18,761 nucleotides of DNA. Origin: Gp6-AA40 sp035764385 (GTDB taxonomy: Bacteria > Acidobacteriota > Vicinamibacteria > Vicinamibacterales > UBA2999). Numbering within the stretch: the stretch's first letter is position 1; the number at the start of each line of letters is the position of its first letter. The DNA lies in NCBI GenBank assembly GCA_035764385.1, contig DASTZI010000426.1:1-18761 (forward strand), written 5' to 3'. This document shows, piece after piece, positions 7,892 to 14,235 of the stretch. The notes beneath the pieces were generated by a model, which did not search any database, was not told where the DNA came from, and saw nothing but the letters and a program-made list of their open reading frames with translations. The translations under genes were made by a program, and so were the position numbers.

Positions 7892-8278
7892 ATGAAGTAC
7901 CGTGTCGTCATCATCCTGGCCATCGGAGCATGCCTGCTCGCCGCGCGCGCGGGCGCTCATCACTCCTTCGCCGCCACGTACTTCGAGGACAAGACGCAGA
8001 AGATCGAAGGTGACATCGTGCAGTTCATGTTCCGAAACCCGCACTCGTTCGTGCACATCGAAGCGCCTGACGAAAACGGTCAGATGCAGCGATGGGCGGT
8101 GGAGTGGGCAGCCACGGCGCAACTGAAGGAGTCCGGTGTCGACTACGAATCGCTGAAACCCGGCGACCATGTCGTCGTCACCGGCAACCCGGGCCGCAAC
8201 CCCGCGGATCATCGTCTGCGGATGCAGAGCGTCGAGCGGCCAAAAGACGGCTGGAAGTGGTCGGGTACGGTGCGATGA
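7892..8278 (+). CDS. DUF6152 family exported protein (copy A)
   Basis: A 128-residue secreted protein of unknown function. AGGAGG (7881-7886) lies 5 nt before the ATG, the strongest ribosome binding site in the operon. A signal peptide covers residues 1-22, with probable cleavage after GA so that the mature chain would begin HHSF. Conserved points shared with the copy at 12123-12542 are the N-terminal HHS (23-25), NPH (49-51) plus His55, and the following IxxE/V strand. The fold is probably a small beta barrel. It sits 18 nt after the dioxygenase gene and overlaps the next gene by 4 nt, so it is very probably co-transcribed with the ring-cleavage genes. Metal binding by the histidines is speculation. 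Confidence 0.85.
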   Translation: MKYRVVIILAIGACLLAARAGAHHSFAATYFEDKTQKIEGDIVQFMFRNPHSFVHIEAPDENGQMQRWAVEWAATAQLKESGVDYESLKPGDHVVVTGNPGRNPADHRLRMQSVERPKDGWKWSGTVR

Positions 8279-9222
8279 CCAACCAGCGAGCGTGGCAGCT
8301 CGTCGCCCTTGCGACCACGTGGTTCGTGGTCGCGACCGCGATACCGGCGTTCGCCCAGGTCGACTTCAGCGGAGGCTGGGGCGCAAGGCTGCATGAGGAC
8401 AACCTCGAGCGCGGCGGCGGTCCCGAGATGAACGAGTTCGAAGGGCTGCCAATCAACGCCGCGAACCGGATGCGAGGCGACAGCTGGAGCGCTTCGCTTT
8501 GGACGGTGCCGGAGCATCAGTGCATTCCACATCCTGCGGATTACGGGCCGAACTTCTCACAGCTCGTCATGTGGAGCGACGTCGATCCCGTCACGAAAGA
8601 CGTGGTCGCATGGCACACCGAACTGTCGTGGATGAACCCGGTGCGCACGATCTGGATGGACGGCCGTCCTCACCCACCTGCGTGGGCGCCTCATACCTGG
8701 CAGGGCTTCTCGACCGGCAAGTGGGAAGGCGACATGCTGACCGTCGAAACGACGCATCTGAAGCCTGCGTACGTCCGCCGAAACGGGCTCGCCCGCAGCG
8801 AAAAGGCGACGGTGCGCGAGCATTTCATCCGCAACGGCGACATCCTGACGATCGTCACCATCGTCAACGATCCGGTCTATCTCACCGAGCCCTATATCAA
8901 GAGCCGGAACTTCCAGCTCGATCCGGGCTATCACATGACGCCCTATCCATGCTCGGTGGATGTGGAGATCGATCGACCGGCAGGCGAAATCCCGCATTAC
9001 CTCCCTGGCGCCAATCCATTCATCAGCGAGGCCGCGGCCAAGCACAAGATGCCGCTCGAGCCGGCACGCGGCGGCGCGGAAACGATGTATCCGGAGTACA
9101 TGGAACGCATGAAGACACTTCCGACGGCCACGATGCCTGCGCAGCCGGCGGCCAGCGGCGGTGTGCAAACGGCTCCGGCACAACCTCCGGCCAACGCCGG
9201 AACTCCTGCGCGGGGGCGGTGA
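8275..9222 (+). CDS. Secreted protein of unknown function (paralogue A)
   Basis: A 315-residue exported protein, starting at ATG 8275 inside an ATGA overlap with the DUF6152 gene. The signal peptide is residues 1-28 (cleavage near AFAQ), and the mature chain begins VDFSGGW. Notable segments are HQC (81-83), RTIWMDGRPHP (124-134), TWQGFSTGKWEGD (141-153), TTHLKPAYVRRNGLARSE (159-176) and PYPC (223-226). The C-terminal 30 residues are Pro/Ala/Gly-rich and probably disordered. It shares the TWQG..W, Y(V/L)R(R/K)NG...SE and terminal Cys pattern with the product of 10219-11070, so the two are distant paralogues. I do not recognise a characterised enzyme. The function is unknown; it probably acts in the periplasm. 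Confidence 0.82.
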   Translation: MTNQRAWQLVALATTWFVVATAIPAFAQVDFSGGWGARLHEDNLERGGGPEMNEFEGLPINAANRMRGDSWSASLWTVPEHQCIPHPADYGPNFSQLVMWSDVDPVTKDVVAWHTELSWMNPVRTIWMDGRPHPPAWAPHTWQGFSTGKWEGDMLTVETTHLKPAYVRRNGLARSEKATVREHFIRNGDILTIVTIVNDPVYLTEPYIKSRNFQLDPGYHMTPYPCSVDVEIDRPAGEIPHYLPGANPFISEAAAKHKMPLEPARGGAETMYPEYMERMKTLPTATMPAQPAASGGVQTAPAQPPANAGTPARGR

Positions 9223-9225
9223 GCG

Positions 9226-10215
9226 ATGAACAAACGCGTTGCCGTCGCGGGAGTGATCGCGCTGGTGTCGGTCGCCCGTGTGCTCGCTCAGGCGACTCCA
9301 CCTGCCGCGAAACCCGACGGTGTCGGTTCAGTTCATGTCTGGCCTGTCCAGCGGAATATCTACGCGCTGTTTGGGCCCGGCGGCAACAGTACTGTGAGCA
9401 TCGGCGATGAGGGCGTGCTGGTCGTCGATACGATGACTGCCGAAGCAGCACCGGATCTCGTTGCCTCGATCAGAACGATCAGCAACAAGCCGATCCGCTG
9501 GATTATCAATACGCACAGCCATCGCGACCACACCGCCGGCAACCCCGTCGTGTCGAAGTCGGGCGTCTACGTCGCGACCGGGAATACACGCGGTGGAGGC
9601 GGCGCGTCGATTCTGTCGTTTGAAAGCGCCTTGATGCGACTCAACGGCAGCGCGAACAGCCCCGACAAGGTGGCGGAGGGGGGATGGCCGACCGACAGCT
9701 TCTTCGTCAAGCAGAAGGACATGTTCTTCAACGGCGAGCCAGTTCTGACCATTCATGTGCCCAACGCCCACACCGACGGTGACGCCATCGTCTTCTTCCG
9801 ACGTTCCGACGTGATCGCCGCGGGTGATGTCTTCACCCCCGACCGCTATCCCGTCATCGACCTGACCGAGGGCGGCAGCATCAATGGCTTGATCGCCGGC
9901 TTGAACCTGCTGATCGAACTCGCCGTGCCTGAGTTCAACGAAGAAGGCGGGACGATGATCATTCCCGGGCACGGCCGCGTCTGCGACGAGAGCGACGTCG
10001 GCGATTATCGCGACATGGTGACCATCGTTCGCGATCGCATTCAGGACCTCGTCGCAAAGAAGATGACGCTCGAGCAGGTGAAGGCGGCGCGACCGACGTT
10101 TGACTACGACGGCGTGTACGGCTCGCCGACCTACACGGGCGACATGTTCGTCGAAGCGGTGTATCGAAGCCTCACCGCCGCCTCGAATCCGGCACAACGT
10201 TCGACGTCGAGGTAA
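9226..10215 (+). CDS. Secreted metallo-beta-lactamase-fold hydrolase
   Basis: An exported hydrolase of 329 residues, starting 3 nt after the previous stop with GGTGAG as a possible ribosome binding site. The signal peptide is residues 1-21 (VARVLAQ). The binuclear zinc site of the fold is complete: THSHRDH with His97, His99, Asp101 and His102, then His182 (NAHTDGD), Asp201 (AAGDVF) and His249 (PGHG). The substrate is unknown. The family includes lactonases, thioesterases and sulfatases as well as beta-lactamases. The position between two related secreted proteins and behind an aromatic pathway suggests hydrolysis of an ester or lactone form of the phenolic substrate, which is an inference. 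Antibiotic resistance is not indicated. Confidence 0.9.
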   Translation: MNKRVAVAGVIALVSVARVLAQATPPAAKPDGVGSVHVWPVQRNIYALFGPGGNSTVSIGDEGVLVVDTMTAEAAPDLVASIRTISNKPIRWIINTHSHRDHTAGNPVVSKSGVYVATGNTRGGGGASILSFESALMRLNGSANSPDKVAEGGWPTDSFFVKQKDMFFNGEPVLTIHVPNAHTDGDAIVFFRRSDVIAAGDVFTPDRYPVIDLTEGGSINGLIAGLNLLIELAVPEFNEEGGTMIIPGHGRVCDESDVGDYRDMVTIVRDRIQDLVAKKMTLEQVKAARPTFDYDGVYGSPTYTGDMFVEAVYRSLTAASNPAQRSTSR

Positions 10216-10218
10216 GCC

Positions 10219-11070
10219 GTGTCGAAGTCGTTGCTTCTCGCTCTCATCGTGGCGACTGTGCTCCTGACGACAATCGGATTCGCCGCGCCACAAGCCGGCG
10301 GTACACCGCCGCCCGCCCAGAATCCGCCGCCGCAAGGCGGTCGCGGCGGTGGCCGCGGTGCACCTCCAGGCCCTCCGCCGACCGCGCAGGCGCAGGCGCC
10401 AATCGATCTGACAGGCTACTGGGTTTCAGTGGTCACCGAAGACTGGCGATGGCGCATGCTCACGCCGGCGAAGGGCGACACCGCGAGCGTGCCGCTCAAC
10501 GCCGAGGGGCAACGAGTTGCCGGGATGTGGGACCTCGAGAAGGACAAGGCAGATGGAAACCTCTGCCGCGCATTCGGCGCCGCAGGGTTGCTGCGCCTGC
10601 CGCTGCGCATTCACATCACGTGGCAGGATGCGAGCACCCTGAAGCTGGAAACCGATTCAGGCCAGCAGACGCGTCTGTTCCTGTTCGCTCCTCCGGCCGG
10701 ACCCGCCGGTGAGCGAACTTGGCAAGGTCGCTCCATTGCGCGCTGGTTCAAGCAAACGCAGCTGGAAGGCCTGGGGTTTGGAGGACGAGGCGGCTCGCTC
10801 GCGGGCGGCAACCTGCGTGTGACGACGACGAATATGCGCGCAGGCTACCTGCGAAAGAACGGTGTGCCGTACAGCGAAGACGCGGTGCTGACTGAGTACT
10901 TCAATCGCCACGACGAACCGAACGGCGACCGCTGGATCACGGTCACACGCGTCGTCGAGGATCCGAAGTATCTGATGATGCCGTTCATCACCAGCGAGTC
11001 GTTCAAGAAAGAAGCCGACGCGTCGAAATGGAAACCGACGCCCTGCCAGGTCGATCCGCCGCGTTCCTAA
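10219..11070 (+). CDS. Secreted protein of unknown function (paralogue B), last gene of the operon
   Basis: A 283-residue exported protein from GTG 10219, 3 nt after the previous stop, with GAGG 6 nt upstream. A signal peptide (1-22) is followed by a Pro/Gly/Arg-rich linker (about 25-60, with PPPAQNPPPQGGRGGGRG). The folded part begins IDLTGYW. It repeats the pattern of the product of 8275-9222: a hydrophobic-SG/TG-(Y)W start, an internal Cys (116), TWQGRSIARW (167-176), MRAGYLRKNGVPYSE (206-220), a Y/F-x-R strand pair, and PTPC near the end (Cys276). No catalytic motif is recognisable. It may bind the same ligand as its paralogue or form a complex with it or with the hydrolase encoded between them. 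Confidence 0.8.
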   Translation: MSKSLLLALIVATVLLTTIGFAAPQAGGTPPPAQNPPPQGGRGGGRGAPPGPPPTAQAQAPIDLTGYWVSVVTEDWRWRMLTPAKGDTASVPLNAEGQRVAGMWDLEKDKADGNLCRAFGAAGLLRLPLRIHITWQDASTLKLETDSGQQTRLFLFAPPAGPAGERTWQGRSIARWFKQTQLEGLGFGGRGGSLAGGNLRVTTTNMRAGYLRKNGVPYSEDAVLTEYFNRHDEPNGDRWITVTRVVEDPKYLMMPFITSESFKKEADASKWKPTPCQVDPPRS

Positions 11071-11075
11071 CGCGC

Positions 11076-11104
11076 GGGACTCGGGCCGGCTAAAGCCGCG
11101 GTCC
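11076..11104. terminator. Palindrome between convergent genes, possible bidirectional terminator
   Basis: The 47-nt gap between convergent stops holds nested inverted repeats: GGAC (11077-11080) pairing GTCC (11101-11104), and the inner CGGCT-aa-AGCCG (11087-11098). TTT follows on the plus strand after the outer arm. The position fits termination of both convergent transcripts. The stem is imperfect between the two arms and the T-run is short. Confidence 0.4.
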
Positions 11105-11117
11105 TTTCCTCGACCGG

Positions 11118-11888
11118 TTAGCGCTGCGTCATCTCGATGCGACCGGTTGCGCCCTCGATGAAGGTCGCGAAGGTGGTCGCCACGTTCGGATCCTGGCGCG
11201 GCGCGCCGGTCGCTTTCACACCCTTTGATCCAAGATCGGCTAACTCTGTCTTTATATCCTTAGTCCGGAAACCAAGGTGATCGATGGTGGTGCCGTCACT
11301 CGCACGGGGTGGCATGGCAGCTTTGTCGATGATTAGCCAGATGCCACCAAATCTAAGGGCATCGGCATCCCCGATCTTCGCGTTCTCACCGCCGAGCATG
11401 TCGGCAAACCATTTCCTCATCGCGACGGGATCGGTAGCCAGCACCCGCGCGTGATGGAACCCGAGGAGCTTTGGATCCTGGACGAGTTCGAGCTTCGTCC
11501 CCCATGGATCCTCGATCACCGCCATCCGCCCCATGCCAGTGACGTTCTTGGGCGCCTGAAGCACTTTCGCGCCAGACCCTTCGAGCACTTTGAGCCGCGC
11601 GTCGAGATCGGCGAAGGACAGGCCTACGGCGTCGACAACGGAGCCGCTGCTCGGCGCCAAGTTCTCGGCCTTCCGCATGTTGAACCGGATCGGGCCGAAA
11701 AAGACACCGTCGGCCCCGTCCGGACGCGCGGTGGCGCCCAGGTACTTGATGTACCAAGCCGTCGAGGCTTTCGTGTCTGGAAACGCCAGGTGCATATGGT
11801 CGTATGTCAACGCTTCAGTATTTCCGGCAGCAGAAGCGCTGGCAGCAATGCCACACAGGCACGCGAAGAGGGCGACTGCTCGTTTCAT
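11118..11888 (-). CDS. Secreted two-domain VOC (glyoxalase/dioxygenase-fold) protein
   Basis: A 256-residue exported protein. ATG 11888 is chosen because GAGGAG lies 6 nt upstream; a TTG immediately before it is an alternative. The signal peptide is residues 1-21 (ALFACLCGIAASASAA), without a lipobox. Two vicinal-oxygen-chelate domains follow: about 28-138 (DHMHLAFPD, IEDPWGTKLELVQ) and about 143-255 (FHHARVLATD, DHLGFRTKDI, GRIEMTQ). Possible metal ligands are His31/His33, Glu134, His145/His146, His204 and Glu252. Cytoplasmic relatives include glyoxalases and extradiol dioxygenases, but the signal peptide places this one in the periplasm. The substrate is unknown. It is the last gene of a minus-strand cluster with a DUF6152 gene. 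Confidence 0.85.
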   Translation of the reverse strand: MKRAVALFACLCGIAASASAAGNTEALTYDHMHLAFPDTKASTAWYIKYLGATARPDGADGVFFGPIRFNMRKAENLAPSSGSVVDAVGLSFADLDARLKVLEGSGAKVLQAPKNVTGMGRMAVIEDPWGTKLELVQDPKLLGFHHARVLATDPVAMRKWFADMLGGENAKIGDADALRFGGIWLIIDKAAMPPRASDGTTIDHLGFRTKDIKTELADLGSKGVKATGAPRQDPNVATTFATFIEGATGRIEMTQR

Positions 11889-11916
11889 CAACTACTCCTC
11901 ATCGAAGGGCCACCAT

Positions 11917-12060
11917 CTACCGCGACGGCGCGAGCGAAGCGATATAGGCGGCGACGTCCGTCATCTCACGAAGTGTCAACTGGATGGCGATAGGCTTCAT
12001 CAGTTGGGCGCCTGGCCCTGATCGCGCGCCGCTGTGGAAGTCGTACAGCTGCCGATGCCG
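11917..12060 (-). pseudogene. C-terminal remnant of a c-type cytochrome
   Basis: The last 47 codons of this frame read like the end of a cytochrome c: QLYDFHSGARSGPGAQLMKP, then QLTLREMTDVAAYIASLAP. This contains the Met axial ligand (LMKP) and the closing helix typical of the class. No CxxCH heme-attachment motif or signal peptide occurs upstream in any minus frame. The frame runs backwards into the DUF6152 gene without similarity. A GGAGGA and several ATGs at 12068-12089 lie in a different frame, as if the original start survives while the middle was deleted with a frameshift. It is probably non-functional. Confidence 0.6.
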
Positions 12061-12122
12061 CGACGCATTTTCATGGCCATCATTCCTCCGACGCAGCGTA
12101 ATGCCTTGGGTGACGCGTCGGA

Positions 12123-12542
12123 TTACTGCGTGCCTTCGCCAGGCCGCGCGATGTCCATGTAGAGCCGCCGACCATCCTGCAGGATGGCATAGAACAGGGC
12201 GGCGCCTTTCGATCCGTCTTTGAGCGGATGTCCCGCGAGTGTGATCTGGTCGCCAGCCTTGAACGTCAGCTTGTTCCATCCCTGGCGGCCCATAATGTTG
12301 GTGCTCGCCCCCTCGATGTCCCACGTGCCGACGCTCTCGGGGTCAATCCCCGGACGGGAGTCAACTTTGATGATGATGTGCGCGTGTGGGTTGACCCAAC
12401 GGTATTCGACGACTTTCCCTTTGTAGACGATCGTCTTGTCCATCGCGAAGATGGAGTACGAATGGTGCGCGAAGACCGGCGCCGCGGCCGCGGCGACGCA
12501 CGTGAGCACGGCCAGGGTGAACCGACGAAACGCAACGTTCAT
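12123..12542 (-). CDS. DUF6152 family exported protein (copy B)
   Basis: A 139-residue secreted protein from ATG 12542, with AGGAG 8 nt upstream; the frame continues six codons to a TTG that is less likely. The signal peptide is residues 1-25 and the mature N-terminus would be HHSYSIF. It shares the HHS, (W)NPHAHI and G(D/H)xLxG-type late strand with copy A (HHS at 26-28, NPH at 51-53, His55) but diverges elsewhere. It lies between two gene remnants, and its own frame is clean, so it appears still functional. The function is unknown. Confidence 0.82.
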   Translation of the reverse strand: MNVAFRRFTLAVLTCVAAAAAPVFAHHSYSIFAMDKTIVYKGKVVEYRWVNPHAHIIIKVDSRPGIDPESVGTWDIEGASTNIMGRQGWNKLTFKAGDQITLAGHPLKDGSKGAALFYAILQDGRRLYMDIARPGEGTQ

Positions 12543-12566
12543 GACGCTAGCTCCTGTCAATCGCGA

Positions 12567-12818
12567 TCAGAATGTAAACCGCGCGGCAAACGGCATCTGC
12601 CGCGCAATCGAGTTACCCACGTCGGAGATCAGCGCGAAGGTCGGCGTGCCAAGCGCGCTTCCAGGCACGTTGAAATTCGGCGTGTTCGTTACATGGTAGA
12701 TCTCCCACCGCAGTTGCAACTGCCGGCTCGCTGCGAGGCTGATGTTCTTGAAGAACGACACATCCATTCGCTTCGCGGACACCCTCCACTCACGAAGAGT
12801 CGAAACAGGGCACCGAAA
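12567..12818 (-). pseudogene. C-terminal remnant of an Oar-like TonB-dependent receptor
   Basis: About 84 codons end with the last barrel strands of a TonB receptor: MDVSFFKNISL, LQLRWEIYHVTNTPNFNVPG, and IARQMPFAARFTF with the terminal aromatic residue. Upstream the frame meets TAG at 12819-12821, and no plug, signal peptide or rest of the barrel precedes it. The remaining upstream DNA is the promoter region of the divergent XylR-like gene, so roughly 90 percent of the gene is missing. It reads into the DUF6152 gene 24 nt downstream, suggesting a former receptor-DUF6152 operon. Confidence 0.75.
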
Positions 12819-12929
12819 CTACAGGGTCGCGTCACGCGGGTCAACGACGGCTGTTTATGTGAACGGCGTTGTTTTTTATAAATTTGCAGATCAATGTGGC
12901 GCGTGTAGCATACGTCGCTCACTGACCTG

Positions 12930-14150
12930 ATGGCACCGCGTATTCGGCGCGTCGCGTTGATCTACGACGCACGGCTCGTCTATGACCTGAAGGTCATGAT
13001 GGGCGTCGCGTCGTATATCCAGGAACGGCCGCAGTTCAGTGTCTACATCGAGGAGAACGCGCTCAAGGACCAGCGACTTCCCGACCTGCGATCATGGCAA
13101 GGCGACGGCATCATTGCCGACTTTGACGATCCCGCCATCGCGCGTCTGGTGCAACAAGCGCGGCTGCCGGCGGTGGGTTTCGGCGGTGGCTACGGCTGGT
13201 ACGCGGAAGGATCGTCGATCCCGTACTTCTACACAAACAACCAGGCGATTGCGATGCTCGCCGCCAACCATCTGCTCGAGCGCGGGTTCAATAGCTTTGG
13301 TTACTGTGGCTATCCTCGCTCGCCCATCAACGGGTGGTCGGAGGAGCGGGAACAGGCGTTCGTCAAATACCTCGAGAAACACCATCAATCGTGCGCCGTG
13401 TTCCACGGCCACCATCGCTCGATGCGGCAGTGGCCCGTTGTGCAACGAGCCCTGGGAGAGTGGCTCCGGGGTTTGCGTAAGCCCATAGGAATCATGGCCG
13501 CGAACGACAACAGAGGGCGGCAAGTACTCGAGGCGTGCCGCACCTACAACCTGCGGGTGCCCGATGAAGTTGCGGTGATCGGCGTCGACAACGATGAACT
13601 GTTGTGCCGCCTGAGCAGCCCTCAGTTGACCAGCGTCGAACAAGGTGGCAGCAAACTCGGATACGCCGCCGCGGCATTGCTCGATCAGATCATGAGCGGA
13701 CGAAAACCGCGACAACGGCACTTCGTGATCGATCCGACGGGCGTCGTCACGCGGCAGTCGACCGATGTGCTGGCGATCGACGATGCGAAAGTCGCGCAGG
13801 CCATGGTGTTCATCCGGGAACACGCCTGTGACCGGATCAAAGTGCCGGACGTCGTCAAAGCGGTGGCGATATCGCGTTCAGGGCTCGAGAACAAATTTGC
13901 GTCCGTTCTCGGCTACACGATTCGAACGGCAATTCGACGAACGCAACTGGAGCGCGCTCGGCGGTTGATTTTCGAGACGGAGATGCCGTTGAAACAGGTG
14001 GCTGCAGAAGCGGGGTTCAGATCCGTTCAGCATATGACGACGGTGTTCAGGCAGGGATTCGGGCAGACCCCGGCGAGTTATCGGCAGGCAGCGCCCGCCC
14101 AATGGGCCGAATCTCGGCGTTCGAGGACCGATACGCAAATGTATAAATGA
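12930..14150 (+). CDS. XylR-like regulator: LacI-type sugar-sensing domain with C-terminal AraC HTH
   Basis: A transcription factor of 406 residues. Residues about 5-280 form a periplasmic-binding-protein-like sensor (RRVALIYDARLVYDLKVMMGVASYI; NQAIAMLAANHLLERGF; GIMAANDNRGRQVLEACR; VPDEVAVIGVDNDELLCRLSSPQLTSV). Residues about 288-387 form an AraC-type double HTH (RIKVPDVVKAVAISRSGLENKF; PLKQVAAEAGFRSVQHMTTVFRQGFGQTPASYR). This architecture is that of E. coli XylR and relatives that activate pentose genes. The start has no clear ribosome binding site. An AT-rich stretch with TATAAA (12877-12882) lies upstream. It probably senses a sugar and activates the operon that starts 85 nt downstream. 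Confidence 0.92.
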   Translation: MAPRIRRVALIYDARLVYDLKVMMGVASYIQERPQFSVYIEENALKDQRLPDLRSWQGDGIIADFDDPAIARLVQQARLPAVGFGGGYGWYAEGSSIPYFYTNNQAIAMLAANHLLERGFNSFGYCGYPRSPINGWSEEREQAFVKYLEKHHQSCAVFHGHHRSMRQWPVVQRALGEWLRGLRKPIGIMAANDNRGRQVLEACRTYNLRVPDEVAVIGVDNDELLCRLSSPQLTSVEQGGSKLGYAAAALLDQIMSGRKPRQRHFVIDPTGVVTRQSTDVLAIDDAKVAQAMVFIREHACDRIKVPDVVKAVAISRSGLENKFASVLGYTIRTAIRRTQLERARRLIFETEMPLKQVAAEAGFRSVQHMTTVFRQGFGQTPASYRQAAPAQWAESRRSRTDTQMYK

Positions 14151-14177
14151 TGGACCCGTTCCAGTAAACCACGAGTA

Positions 14178-14206
14178 TTGCGCCGCACCGACCGCGGGCA
14201 TACGCT
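14178..14206 (+). promoter_or_regulatory. Candidate promoter of the sugar-oxidation operon
   Basis: TTGCGC (14178-14183) and TACGCT (14201-14206) are separated by 17 nt and lie 30 nt before the first dehydrogenase. Each box matches consensus at only about four of six positions, consistent with a promoter needing an activator such as the upstream XylR-like protein. Chance occurrence in GC-rich DNA cannot be excluded. Confidence 0.35.
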
Positions 14207-14235
14207 GCCACATTGATCCGTCGAGGAAATCTGTG

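Noticed and set aside
9226..10215. MBL-fold gene as an antibiotic-resistance beta-lactamase
   Set aside because: Only the generic metal motif is shared. The operon context is aromatic catabolism and nothing specific to beta-lactam hydrolysis is visible.
9328..10335. 335-codon minus-strand frame opposite the MBL hydrolase
   Set aside because: It has no recognisable motif, while the plus strand has a full zinc site and a signal peptide.
12228..12881. 217-codon plus-strand frame across the DUF6152 gene and the receptor remnant
   Set aside because: Its residues show no family pattern, whereas both minus-strand readings match known families.
12819..12929. Transposon end or attachment site at the receptor-remnant breakpoint
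   Set aside because: No terminal inverted repeat, target duplication or transposase fragment was visible there.
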